Of a stretch of DNA of 64,000 nucleotides, positions 52,048 through 62,547 are shown in pieces (the stretch's first letter is position 1; every line of letters starts with the position of its first letter). Source of the DNA: Stentor coeruleus. Taxonomy: Eukaryota > Ciliophora > Heterotrichea > Heterotrichida > Stentoridae. The stretch is from positions 1 through 64,000 of the forward strand of contig MPUH01000128.1 of assembly GCA_001970955.1 (NCBI GenBank), in the 5' to 3' direction. Below the pieces are notes generated by a model. The model saw only the letters and a program-made list of their open reading frames with translations, searched no databases and was not told the origin of the DNA. Both the position numbers and the translations under genes were made by a program.

Positions 52048-53148
52048 TTATAATTATTGGAGTTTATATATGATGATTTATTGAGAAGAAAAAAGGGAAG
52101 TGATATAAGAGAAATAAAAATTTCAGGATTGATGATTTATTAAGAATTTTATTATAGGATCAGTTTGGGAGATTGGAAATTGTATTATTTATTATTTTAC
52201 TTTTAAAATTGTGAGTAAAAGTATGTGAGTTATGTGGATTGTGTATTTTTGAAATAATTTTTTTTGATATAAGAAATTATTATTATTAATGATAATCCGG
52301 TCTTGTTGTGTTTGAGAAATATTAAGATTGTTTAGTGATTAAAAATAATTGAAAGTTCACTTTATATAATTAAGTTTTAAGTTGTATATTAAAAGTATTT
52401 AAAATACAGAATATTTAGTTACCAAATTTTCTTAAAAGATGATAAGTATCAATATCGAAGTTTCAATAAGCAAATATTAGAATAATATATTAAATAATAT
52501 TTAAGTTTCAAGAAGCCTATAAATTTCTAAAGATTTTCTAGATATATTTAAATCAGAGATTTTACTGATAACATATTCTTAGCTTTAGTATCAATTTAAC
52601 CTATAAGAATATTATATAAAGTAGCGTCTTTAAGATCAGTATAATTTGTTAGCTTATTATACCAAATTAGATTTTACTTTTAAAAAAATCGCAAATAATC
52701 ATTTCTACATACTATAATCGAAGAAAACCTTTAGCTATTCACAATTACTATTTACAATATTGTTCTTAGCCTTCAATATAATATTAGTAAAAAACATAAA
52801 ATATTGTTTATATTTCTCATAAAGCTCACCAAGATATATATTATCTGTTTCTACTAAAAAATTTACTGTAAACAATAACACTTATTTTTAGCCAACATTT
52901 TAATTTCCTTCAGATAAAATATACAAATCATATCATCTAACTCAATTAATCGCACATAACCTTATCCAAAACAAAACATTTTAAAAACACCCCTAAACTG
53001 TAAACCATCTAAAAAATCTCAGTCATCAAATCTAATTATCAAAAAAACTCAAAAATTCAATAATCTAACACCTTAACACATAAAAAAACCAACCTAAAAA
53101 CCCTTCTTTCCAAAAGCCTTCACAAAAAATCATTATCTTAATATCAGC
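52048..53148. other. 1.1-kb intergenic region between two minus-strand genes
   Basis: G-rich near 52048-52330, C-rich near 52860-53148, mixed between. No ORF, RNA gene or repeat was recognised. Confidence 0.5.
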
Positions 53149-54066
53149 TTAAAAAACATTGCAAACCGCCATGTTCTCAACCGACTTATGCCCAGCATAA
53201 AATTTCTCAATATCATTAACAATCTGCGTATAATTTTTTCCCTGTCTCACATACACCATCTGCGGTACTGCTTTAGGTAAATAATACAAAACTGCTCTTG
53301 GCTTAATAGAATCTTTCCTAATAACTTCAGCAAATTGATTTTTTTTCTCAAACGGCAACTTATGTTCATTATCAAGTACAGATTGAAAATAAAGCCTCGG
53401 AAGGACAACTTCCCCTCCTTCAAGACAGCTTTCCAAATATTCTTTACAATGATCACGTGAATTAAGTTCAAAATCCCCTAAAGAAGCTTTATTAAGTAGT
53501 AATTCATAATAACTAGGAGAATTGATTCTCATAAAACAAGCACATTTTATTTGTAAATGAACCCATTCAGCAAGTTCTTTAACAGACTGATAAATCTGTG
53601 ACACTTTTTGTATAGAAACAAATATATCATCAACTTGATGTTCAGGAATTCCTAATATTGCAGCTCTTATTTCTATTGCTATAAGTTTTGATATAAAAAG
53701 ATATTGTTGGAAATCTAGATATGGCTTTGTTGTACCAGCTGGGTCATAACTACGACATTCAGGTATTAGAATAAAAAATTCATCATAGTTATCGTGTAAT
53801 ATTCTTATATGAGCTGTATATTCAAGTCCATATTTTATAACTTTTATTTGTATTAGCTCAGGGATGATATTGGTTTTGGATATTCTTAAAGATAGATTAG
53901 TTGAATTGAGATCTTCTTTATATTCTAGGAGAAAATGTTTTGAGGTAACTTTGAATAATCCTGGAATATGTGAAGAAACGAAATCAAACATTCGGCAGAG
54001 GGCTACTGATGTACTTGCATAGCTGGTATTTGATTTTAGAGATCTTGATGAGTGAAGATTGGACAT
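53149..54066 (-). CDS. Unknown globular protein with possible CaaX box
   Basis: A 305-residue protein without a family I recognise. The N-terminal 25 residues are Ser-rich (MSNLHSSRSLKSNTSYAS) and may be phosphorylated. The rest alternates strands and helices in a compact, hydrophobic pattern (LSLRISKTNIIPELIQIKVI, FILIPECRSYDPAG, YLFISKLIAIEIRAAIL, IKPRAVLYYLPKAVPQMVYV). It ends AVCNVF, a Cys-x-aliphatic-Phe tetrad of the kind prenylated by geranylgeranyl or farnesyl transferase. Single exon. A perfect 40-bp tandem repeat lies just upstream of its start. Confidence 0.75.
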   Translation of the reverse strand: MSNLHSSRSLKSNTSYASTSVALCRMFDFVSSHIPGLFKVTSKHFLLEYKEDLNSTNLSLRISKTNIIPELIQIKVIKYGLEYTAHIRILHDNYDEFFILIPECRSYDPAGTTKPYLDFQQYLFISKLIAIEIRAAILGIPEHQVDDIFVSIQKVSQIYQSVKELAEWVHLQIKCACFMRINSPSYYELLLNKASLGDFELNSRDHCKEYLESCLEGGEVVLPRLYFQSVLDNEHKLPFEKKNQFAEVIRKDSIKPRAVLYYLPKAVPQMVYVRQGKNYTQIVNDIEKFYAGHKSVENMAVCNVF

Positions 54067-54797
54067 TTTTATAAAGGTATTAGAGGAAACTACTTTTTTT
54101 TTTAAGGAATTGATGAGGAGGATAGGAGTGGGTTTATGATTGAGGATAATGGTTTTTGAGGATAGGAGTGGGTTTATGATTGAGGATAATGGTTTTTGGA
54201 TATTGGGATTATGATGTTAGGATATGGTTTTTTGAGTTGATATTTTAATATAGATTTTATTAAGGATAAAGAAATTTATTGGATTGTTTGAGATTTGATT
54301 ATGTAAGGTTGTAGAATTTTGAGGGAAGGATGAATTGAAGGATACAGATGATTAGAGATTTTATAGGTTGTTGGAATTTTTAGATGGATAGTAAATTAGT
54401 TTAAAAATTTAAATGATAAAATTGGGAATTATAAACTTAGTCGTATGTTATTATAAAAAAATTTAGTTGATTTTTGAAATATTTGTTATGATAAGGATTC
54501 TAGATACTAAAAAGCCTTAGACTATAAAAAATAAAAATTCCGAATCCAAACCAAATCCCCTCTTTTTTCTACATATATCAATATTCTAACATCACATTAT
54601 AATCTCTTCATTAAAAACACATTTTTTTATAATTTCATCCTTAACCCCAAAAGCCTACATCATAAAATCTTCCTACACTATTAATCAAAAAAAATTCCAA
54701 TTCCAATAAAAAATCATTACCAAAAAAAAATACCCAAATCGCAACACCCATAACAATAAACTTAATCAACTTCTAAAACCAATACAAAATCATTAAA
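54067..54797. other. Intergenic region between two minus-strand genes
   Basis: G-rich beside the start of the unknown gene (with the 40-bp repeat) and C-rich downstream of the PDE gene, switching near 54500. Nothing else was seen. Confidence 0.55.
54118..54197. repeat. Perfect 40-bp tandem repeat, two copies
   Basis: Copies at 54118-54157 and 54158-54197, each beginning GAGGATAGGAGTGGG, are identical. They lie 52 bp upstream of a minus-strand start codon. There is no N between the copies. Confidence 0.9.
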
Positions 54798-57700
54798 TTA
54801 TTTAGACTTCGGGTGCATTTCCTTAAGTTTCTGATACTTCTCTATATTCTCATTAAGATTCTCAATATACTGATTTATATGTGGATTTAGCCATAAATTA
54901 ATACAATCCCACAAAGGTTTTATAACAAATTTCAAAAACCCAAACTCACTAGCATAATATACTTCAGGCTTATCAAGATCCTTCATAATTTCCGTAGGTG
55001 TTAACCCTAAAAGTAACTCTTCCTGATATTGCAAAGTAAATTCATCACATACTTTTTTACTCCACTTCTGATATTCATCATATCTTTTACAAGGATGCGA
55101 TAAATCCGCTCCATGAATCAAAAGTCCAGCAAGTCCTTCTAAATCTGAATTCTTCAAAGGATTTTCTTCAATATCTTTTAACCTACTAGTCATAGTTGTA
55201 ATCCCTTCAACATGTCTAGCCATATCAGTTGCTAATATACTTACAATAACAAGTTTTCTAAAAGATCTATTCGCATCATTACTAAATTTAACTAGTAAAT
55301 TCGATTTTTCATTTTGCAAAAGCTTAAAAGTTACAGCAGCATGATGGTTTTCTAATACACTTTTATCATTATAAATAAGAGATAAATGACTACCTCGATT
55401 GATTTCAAAATTATTATTCCTTCCTGGGTGTTCAAGATCATGACAGAAAGCGGCTATAAACAAAGCGAAAATTTCATGTACTGAAAAGAACGTCCCAGCT
55501 TTAGTTGTGGATAATAGCATATATATTGAATGAAGGACATTAAAACCATGATAAAAGTTATGGAATGGATTGTCCCAAACACTATAATGGTCTTTGACTT
55601 GATTAGTGAAATTTAATAAATAATTTATGTCGATTTCCATTTGGTCAATAAGGTCGAAATCTTGGAACATGGTTTTGACATAAGGAAAGTGATTTGTGAT
55701 AATAAATGGGTCTAAGTCAATATCCCTTAAGTCACTTAAAATAGATTTTTCCATTACTTCAACAAGTTTTCTGCTATCCCGTCTAGGACCTCGTTCAATC
55801 CTCACAGTTTCATGATGAGGTAAAGTCTCAAGGCCGATATACTCAGATATAACTTTATTAGAATATCCTTGTACACTTGGAATTTGTGATAATATATCAG
55901 CTTTGTTTAAATTCCCTTGTTTTAAAGTTTTTATCACATCTTCTATATGTAATTTCGAATCCCCATTATCTAATGTTTTGCTTATGGCCCCAAGTTTCTG
56001 AATACATTTTTGTAATGAAGTTTCACCATAAATTGAACTTTTCATCGATTCAACTTCTAATTGCATTTTTTTTAGTTTGGAATCCAGTTCAGCTAAAGCA
56101 GAAACATCTTCTAATATCAAAACAACACCTAAAGTTTCTGATTTATTAAAAGTATGAACTGAAGCGATTGTGTAATGAAAATACATTTCTGTTTGTGGAG
56201 ATGGTTGAAATGGTTGGGATATATTAGGCAATGTACGAGTTTTTTTAGATCTGGCACTGACGATTTTCTGTTGTTTTTTCTGGATTCTTTTCGTTGGGTT
56301 TTGCATAACAAATGCGATATCTAAGACAAGTTTTTTATTATCTCGAAGCCAGGAGGAGTAATGGCTTTTAACTGCAATTTTTTTTGTTATGCCAAAAAGT
56401 GGTTTTATTGATTTGTTAGAATAGTCTAACATACCTTCACTATTAAACACAAGGATATAATTCCCAATTGAATTGAGGATGTTTAGGATTCTAGTCCTTT
56501 CTGTTATATTATGCATGAATAAACTACAGTTTTGTAGGGCTGAGGATATAATTTCACTGAAAATCACAAGGGTCTCTTCATCGGATTCATCGAAAAAACC
56601 TTTTTTTTTATTGATCATTTGCAAAGCTGCTATAACTTTCGCGTTTGTATCAAGAACAGGCATGCATAACATAGTCGAAGTCCTATATCCAGTTTTTTTA
56701 TCCATAGCCGGGTCAAAACGCGGATCTTCATATACATCATGTATATTCTCAGTTTGCCCAGTCTGAGCTACAGTACCTATTATCCCTTTTCCTATAGGGA
56801 TTCTAAAGTCAACAGGGATTTCTTTTTCTAAACCTTGTGCTTTAACAACCATTTCATTACCTTCTATTATAAAAACTGTTGCCCTATCACAATCTAAAAG
56901 TTTTTGTGCTGCTGTACGGATTGTGCATATTAAAGAATGGATATTTAGATTTGTTGCATATTGTTTAATAAATTGTCTTAAAGCTTCTGGACTTTCTTCA
57001 CAGTTATGTGCAGCAAATGAACTACTCATAGCAGCTGAGAATTCATTTAAAATCTGTTCATCTTCTTTATTAAAACTACAATAATATGAAAGAGTATCAT
57101 CACGTTTGTTATAAGCTTTGATTAAAAGTCGAGGCATTTTTTCTTCAACAAAAGGAATTACTATTATGTTTTCCTTACCATACATAAGCTCTAAGGATAT
57201 AGACTTACCACTTTCTAAAGATTTCATTAATAAACCCTGATCTTCTAAATGCGACTTTTTTATAATTTTACCTTTTTTGTATAGATATTCTATAAAATAC
57301 CCCCCTTCCTCATAAACAACAGCAGATTGTTCAGCATTGATAACAGCACATAATATCTCTAAGCCAGCTTTAATAAGCTTTTCAAATTTCTTTTCTTCAT
57401 AAAGTTTCTGCATTGTATCTTTGACTAAAGCAATTTTGTTTTGTGTAGAATTAGCTACGAAAAAAACTTGTTTGCACCATTGTTGAAGCATTTTATGTCT
57501 TCTCCCAACTTGTATCGCATCTCTTAATTCTCTAATATTATCATTTGTATTAGAAAGATAGTCTTTTGGGATTATAGATATAAATTCGGCTATAGCGATT
57601 TCTTCAGGGCCAAAGTTAATACTAGCATTAGCAAAAGCGATAACTCCAAGTGATCTATCTTGAACAATTATAGGTACAGCAAGAAAAGATTCAACTTTAG

Positions 57701-59768
57701 AATCACCTCCTAAAGAATCAATAAGTTTATCAAAATGCTGGTTTTGATAAGTTCCTGTTCTAATACATATAGTTTTCTTAGTTTGTATGCATATATTGAT
57801 TAATCCTGAAGGTTTTGCTAAATTACTATTAGCTATATCAATAAGATGTTGTTCATGTGGATCCATAATAAACAATTTAGAAGCTTGGCTTGGAACTAAA
57901 GCTCTAAGTCTTTTAGATAGTATATTTAAAGCTAATTCAGGTTTAGTTTTCATTTCATGAAGAAGGTTTTTTATTTCAGCAAGTTTGGTTGATGATATGC
58001 TAGAAAGAGAATATATACTATTAGATTTTACAATTTGTGGACTTACTGAGAATTTTAGTAATTCAGAAACTTCTTCGGGTATGAAATGAATTGAAGTATG
58101 GGATCGTTTTGTATTAGCTACTCGGAAACGAGTTACTGGTGAGTTATCGAGGGAATAGATTGTAGAATCGTATGTTGTGTGTATGTCTTCACCTCGGTTG
58201 ATCCATAAACATTCAAATAGACTAGCGACTTTGTAACTGATTTTTTCGAGAATTTCTTGTTCTTCTTGAGAAAATTCTTTATGGGATCGAAAGACTGATA
58301 TTAAACCAATTATTGGATGTAAAGTTAGAGAACTGAGGATTGGCTGGATGATACCTATTTTGTCGTAACTGGATATGTCTGAAACTGGGACTTCTCCTGG
58401 TAATACTATACGGCTTTTTTTAAGGTATACATAACCGAAAAGTGTATCTTTGCATATTGGCTGGGTAAGTTCATCACAATTTTCAGATTGCTGTGTCCAA
58501 AATATATTAGAAATCTGGTTTGCAAAGTACACTGTACAACTATCAACTACAAGCAAATTACTTATAGCTCTGCGAATCTCTGCAAATATTCTAGGGTAAT
58601 CATAAAGTTCTTGAGAACTCACAGCAAAAGAGTTAAGCTCTCTAAACAATAAACCCAAAGTTCTATCATTAATATTTTTATCCCCCAAACTTGGTATAAA
58701 ATTTTCTTTTGGTAATGAAGAAATGATTTGTGACAATTTACTAGCAAAAGCTTCATCAAAAGGACTAAATGATGTGTTTTTCCTAAAGTACTCTATACAC
58801 CCTAATGGTTCATTTTCTAAAGAAAAAATAGGGCAAACAAGTAAACTTTTCATTTTAATCTGTTTTTCCTGATCCCAAAGTGGTTCTGTAGACAATTCAC
58901 TTATATTCAGAATCTGTTTATAAGACAATAAACTATATTCCGCTGTTTTGGTTATTAAGCTTCTATAATCGCTAGTATCCATACCTAAAGCAATTATAGG
59001 TTTAAGAACTTCTTCTGTATAAAGATGAAATATAACTCCTTCACAAAGCATAACTTGACTTATTTGTTTTATGCTATTTTTTGTTATTTTAAACTCAGTT
59101 TTGATAACATTAATACATTTTTCTAATGAATTACGTCTATGAATTGCCCTAACTCCAATATTCATAAGATTTGTACTTTCCTCAACTTGTTCATTAACAT
59201 TTTTAAGTTTTTTTTTCAGATCTGAACAATAAGTATAAATATCATAATGACCTATTGCCCAAAGACCTAAAGCTTCTGCTAGACAAAGATCACTATCAGT
59301 AAAATAACATAAAGAATTGTTTTCATCTTGTTTATTAAAAAGTAAAAGAACTAATCGGCATTGTTCATCTTTTATGATAGGTATACATGCTATTGCAGAA
59401 GTTTGGATAATTTCTTTAGAAGGTATTACATAAGGATTAAATTTGATCTTGAATGAATTATAAAATGATGAAGCTGAAGCATTGTTTACTGTTATTGACT
59501 CTTTATTTAACGCAGCATAGCCAGGAACTGAATCTTCGTTTATTGGGACTATTTTTGTAGTTTGAAAGGTTTTATAAAGTATTAGTTTTGACTCTTCAAC
59601 AAAAAAAATTTCTGCCCAGCTTGACCCTGTGTATGTGCATAAAGATTTATGTAAGTAATCACTAATCATTACATTTGATAAATTTTGTACTTGGAACAAA
59701 TATTGTGTTTCTTTTACAATTTGTAGTAAATGCTCTCCTGTACTTCTGAAGGGCATACTTTTGTTCAT
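54798..59768 (-). CDS. Cyclic nucleotide phosphodiesterase with six GAF-like domains and a PAS domain
   Basis: A 1,656-residue protein in one exon. Six GAF-like domains are visible at about 8-185, 215-355, 370-520, 585-735, 780-925 and 925-1085; the last is the most typical, with the NK...F...DE signature (NKKKGFFDESDE) found in cNMP-binding PDE GAFs. A PAS-like domain follows (about 1090-1235: NYILVFNSEGMLDYSNKS to GVVLILEDVSALAELDSK). The class I PDE catalytic domain (about 1350-1640) has the metal motifs FHNFYHGFNVLHS, FCHDLEHPGRNNNF and LLIHGADLSHP. All metal-binding His/Asp residues are present, so it should hydrolyse cAMP and/or cGMP. Animal GAF-PDEs have two GAF domains and about 900 residues; this is far larger. 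Cyclic nucleotides control ciliary beating and contraction in ciliates. Confidence 0.93.
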   Translation of the reverse strand: MNKSMPFRSTGEHLLQIVKETQYLFQVQNLSNVMISDYLHKSLCTYTGSSWAEIFFVEESKLILYKTFQTTKIVPINEDSVPGYAALNKESITVNNASASSFYNSFKIKFNPYVIPSKEIIQTSAIACIPIIKDEQCRLVLLLFNKQDENNSLCYFTDSDLCLAEALGLWAIGHYDIYTYCSDLKKKLKNVNEQVEESTNLMNIGVRAIHRRNSLEKCINVIKTEFKITKNSIKQISQVMLCEGVIFHLYTEEVLKPIIALGMDTSDYRSLITKTAEYSLLSYKQILNISELSTEPLWDQEKQIKMKSLLVCPIFSLENEPLGCIEYFRKNTSFSPFDEAFASKLSQIISSLPKENFIPSLGDKNINDRTLGLLFRELNSFAVSSQELYDYPRIFAEIRRAISNLLVVDSCTVYFANQISNIFWTQQSENCDELTQPICKDTLFGYVYLKKSRIVLPGEVPVSDISSYDKIGIIQPILSSLTLHPIIGLISVFRSHKEFSQEEQEILEKISYKVASLFECLWINRGEDIHTTYDSTIYSLDNSPVTRFRVANTKRSHTSIHFIPEEVSELLKFSVSPQIVKSNSIYSLSSISSTKLAEIKNLLHEMKTKPELALNILSKRLRALVPSQASKLFIMDPHEQHLIDIANSNLAKPSGLINICIQTKKTICIRTGTYQNQHFDKLIDSLGGDSKVESFLAVPIIVQDRSLGVIAFANASINFGPEEIAIAEFISIIPKDYLSNTNDNIRELRDAIQVGRRHKMLQQWCKQVFFVANSTQNKIALVKDTMQKLYEEKKFEKLIKAGLEILCAVINAEQSAVVYEEGGYFIEYLYKKGKIIKKSHLEDQGLLMKSLESGKSISLELMYGKENIIVIPFVEEKMPRLLIKAYNKRDDTLSYYCSFNKEDEQILNEFSAAMSSSFAAHNCEESPEALRQFIKQYATNLNIHSLICTIRTAAQKLLDCDRATVFIIEGNEMVVKAQGLEKEIPVDFRIPIGKGIIGTVAQTGQTENIHDVYEDPRFDPAMDKKTGYRTSTMLCMPVLDTNAKVIAALQMINKKKGFFDESDEETLVIFSEIISSALQNCSLFMHNITERTRILNILNSIGNYILVFNSEGMLDYSNKSIKPLFGITKKIAVKSHYSSWLRDNKKLVLDIAFVMQNPTKRIQKKQQKIVSARSKKTRTLPNISQPFQPSPQTEMYFHYTIASVHTFNKSETLGVVLILEDVSALAELDSKLKKMQLEVESMKSSIYGETSLQKCIQKLGAISKTLDNGDSKLHIEDVIKTLKQGNLNKADILSQIPSVQGYSNKVISEYIGLETLPHHETVRIERGPRRDSRKLVEVMEKSILSDLRDIDLDPFIITNHFPYVKTMFQDFDLIDQMEIDINYLLNFTNQVKDHYSVWDNPFHNFYHGFNVLHSIYMLLSTTKAGTFFSVHEIFALFIAAFCHDLEHPGRNNNFEINRGSHLSLIYNDKSVLENHHAAVTFKLLQNEKSNLLVKFSNDANRSFRKLVIVSILATDMARHVEGITTMTSRLKDIEENPLKNSDLEGLAGLLIHGADLSHPCKRYDEYQKWSKKVCDEFTLQYQEELLLGLTPTEIMKDLDKPEVYYASEFGFLKFVIKPLWDCINLWLNPHINQYIENLNENIEKYQKLKEMHPKSK

Positions 59769-60887
59769 ACTTTTATTAAGCTGAGATATTGAATTTTTTA
59801 GTGTAAGTTAATGGCTTTATGGAAAAGGGAATACGTAAAAACAGTCAGAAATGTTATTCTTCTGATATTTTTTTAGGTTTATTGTATAGATTCTTGATAA
59901 TTTCATGAATAACACAAAATTAGGGAAACTAAATAGAAATTGCTTAAAGATTGAAATCTGGCAGTTTTGAAAAAAAACATTTTTCTTAGAAAAGTTTCTG
60001 AATATAATATTTGAATTGTTTATATTAAGAATAAATTATTTTCAAAGTTTGATAATGAGTGCTAAGCGTTTTTATAAATTTTATATGTTTAGTTTTTGAA
60101 TGAGTTTTGTGAAAAAGGATATTTTTTTCTTAGCCTATTCATTATATCATATATTTAATAATAGTTNCTTCGCGAAAAAGGATATTTTTTTCTTAGCCTA
60201 TTCATTATATCATATATTTAATAATAGTTATGATTTTATTTAATATTAAAAACTTAGCATGGATTGTTAAACTATTTGTAATTTTAGCTTACTCTTGACT
60301 CTAAATAAATTATTAAATTTTAGCATGTCAAAAACTATTATTTTTTGGATTTATTCTATAGAGCGTAGATTATATATAAAATATCGCAAGTTTAATTTTA
60401 AAAACACTTTATTATTAGTATTTGGTAAACAAAAATACAAATATCATAACTCTTTACCCTTAAATCTTAAAAAGTAAATTATTTAAATCACAATCAATAG
60501 TATAAAAGCAAAATATCGCTTTACTACTTTCAAAGATAAACAGTGCTACATGTCCCTATTATAAATCTTTCAATTTTATTAAATCTAAATAAAATTCTTT
60601 AAAACAAAAAAAAATGCATTATCCTTATCTATCCCGACACAAGATTTCAAATCAAGTTTGCAAAACTAATAAAAAAATAGCTAACCCAAAATTTTCATAT
60701 CTCTAACAAAATACCCTATATTCAGCATCCTCTCCCACATAAATAATAAAAAAACCTAACACAAATAAACCTTCAAATCCTCATACCCTAAACCTTAAAC
60801 CAACATTTAAAAACCCAAATATCTTATATTACCTTACTCATCTTATATTTTCAAATCGATTATAAATTTACAAAAACTATTAAAGCA
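59769..60887. other. Divergent intergenic region with a duplicated contig join
   Basis: G-rich next to the PDE start, C-rich from about 60600 before the next + strand gene. A 50-codon ATG frame around 60325-60477 has no support. Otherwise only the repeat at 60111-60229 was seen. Confidence 0.5.
60111..60229. repeat. Duplicate of 56 bp around a single N
   Basis: Copies at 60111-60166 and 60174-60229, with N at 60167 followed by the six extra bases CTTCGC. This is the fifth N-flanked duplicate in the window. Confidence 0.85.
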
Positions 60888-61379
60888 ATGAAATCATCAG
60901 GATTCATCATAAAAGACCACAAATCACGTTTCCTACTTCCACAGTTAATTTCAAAAACCAAAAGAAGCAAACCTATAAAGCACAGGATTATCAGACTTAA
61001 AAAAAACTCAGAAAAAAATAAAATCTTAGTAGATACTCCAATCACTTGCAAAATAGCATTGTCTGAGGAGCCTATAAAAACATTGAATATTGCTTCAGAA
61101 AATACAGAAAATATAAGAAGTTATGGGAGTTTTGCAGATAAGTCAGTAGGGACAAGTACACCTGTGAACTTTGGATTTATTCAAGAAAAAAAAAAATCTA
61201 ACGTTTTTTTGGAACTGATTAGTCCTTCAATTAAAACTGATACAGTAATACATTCGGCTAAACTTAAGGCTAAAAGTAGTAATAAAAGATTCATTAAGGT
61301 GAATAGCATTTCAACTCAGAGCTTTACACCTAGACGTGATTTTAAAGTACTTCTTACAGGAACAGCATTAAAGTTTTAG
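60888..61379 (+). CDS. Small basic protein of unknown function
   Basis: A 163-residue, Lys/Ser/Thr-rich protein (MKSSGFIIKDHKSRFLLPQL to RRDFKVLLTGTALKF) with no recognised domain, signal peptide or membrane segment. The upstream 280 bases have the C-rich signature of + strand 5' flanks, which supports a real gene. It shares its general character, short, basic and probably disordered, with the 136-residue protein at 37498 but not its sequence. Confidence 0.6.
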   Translation: MKSSGFIIKDHKSRFLLPQLISKTKRSKPIKHRIIRLKKNSEKNKILVDTPITCKIALSEEPIKTLNIASENTENIRSYGSFADKSVGTSTPVNFGFIQEKKKSNVFLELISPSIKTDTVIHSAKLKAKSSNKRFIKVNSISTQSFTPRRDFKVLLTGTALKF

Positions 61380-61731
61380 GTTCATTCATATAACTTATTA
61401 ATTTTCAATTTAATACAAAATATAATTTCGCATATGATAATATTAACTTTTGCTTATATCTTAAATCTAAATTTCAGATAACTATCCAAATCCCAATTAA
61501 TATTTTCCCTTTCTATGAAGATTAAACTTTACGACCTTTGATTTATCAAAATAATTTCCTTTTCCCCAGAAATAAAATATCATTTTTAAGCATCATAAAT
61601 TTATATATCTTTATAATTTTCAAATTAAACATCATCATAGCATATATAGCCTTAAATATATCATATAAAATATAACCATTCTTAAACAGTTATACAAGAT
61701 TTTAAATTCGCAAATATACTTTATAAGATAA
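61380..61731. other. Intergenic region, nothing recognised
   Basis: AT-rich spacer between two + strand genes; C is more frequent than G along most of it. No feature was seen. Confidence 0.5.
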
Positions 61732-62547
61732 ATGGAATTAAATAGCTTGTTATTTCCAGCTCCTAATCCAAGCTACAACTCAGATTCTTTTCCAGGTGAG
61801 CTCATTTGGATTCCCCAATTAAGTCTTAAAGATCGTCCAAGTATCCCATGTTTATACTTATCATGTCAAAAAGGTTCAAGCAAGACAATAATTTTTTTCC
61901 ACGGAAATGCTGAAGATATAGGTTTGGCTTATGAGCTACTAGATCACTTAAGAATGACCTTACAAGTCCATATAATAGGAGTTGAATACCCTGGATATGG
62001 GATTTATGAAGGAACTAGTACAGAACAAAGAGTTTATGAAGACGCGATGAATATTTTTCAATTTTTAATTACAACAGGTATAGATCCAAATGATATAATT
62101 TTATTTGGTAGATCAATTGGTTCAGGACCTGCTTGTCATTTAGCATCTTCAGCGCGTCCTGCTGCTTTACTTTTAATGTCAGCTTATACTTCTATAAGAG
62201 AAGCTGTTAAATGTATTGTTGGTAAGTTTGCCCAGTATTTTATTAAAGACAGGTTTAGGAATATTGATTATATAGCGAATGTGCATTGTCCTGTATTTTT
62301 ACTTCATGGACAGAGAGATGCAATGATACCTTTTGAACATTCACAAGATCTAAGAGATAAATGTGCTGGTCCTTGTAGTATGATTCTTCCGGTTAATATG
62401 GATCATAATGAATTTGATTTTTTTGAAGATCTTTCTTTACCATTGTCAGCTTTTCTAATGCAGCATGGGATATCAATTGTGCCAACAAATATCAGTAGGG
62501 CTTATTTGAATTTTCCTGCTTATCTATTCAAGCCTCCAACAAATTGA
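61732..62547 (+). CDS. ABHD17-like alpha/beta hydrolase
   Basis: A 271-residue serine hydrolase. The oxyanion strand IIFFHGNAEDIG, the VEYPGYGIYEG segment, the nucleophile elbow GRSIGSG (Ser), the acid in LLHGQRDAMI (Asp) and the His in VNMDHNEFDFFE form a complete catalytic triad. The order and spacing match ABHD17/ABHD13, whose ABHD17 members remove palmitate from membrane proteins such as Ras. Animal ABHD17s have a palmitoylated Cys-rich N-terminus, which is not present here, so membrane targeting would have to differ. The stop is TGA, showing that TGA terminates in this organism. Single exon. Confidence 0.88.
   Translation: MELNSLLFPAPNPSYNSDSFPGELIWIPQLSLKDRPSIPCLYLSCQKGSSKTIIFFHGNAEDIGLAYELLDHLRMTLQVHIIGVEYPGYGIYEGTSTEQRVYEDAMNIFQFLITTGIDPNDIILFGRSIGSGPACHLASSARPAALLLMSAYTSIREAVKCIVGKFAQYFIKDRFRNIDYIANVHCPVFLLHGQRDAMIPFEHSQDLRDKCAGPCSMILPVNMDHNEFDFFEDLSLPLSAFLMQHGISIVPTNISRAYLNFPAYLFKPPTN

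Noticed and set aside
60295-60477. 60-codon + strand frame
   Set aside because: It starts without ATG, and the internal ATG frame of about 50 codons has low-complexity content and no flanking composition signal.
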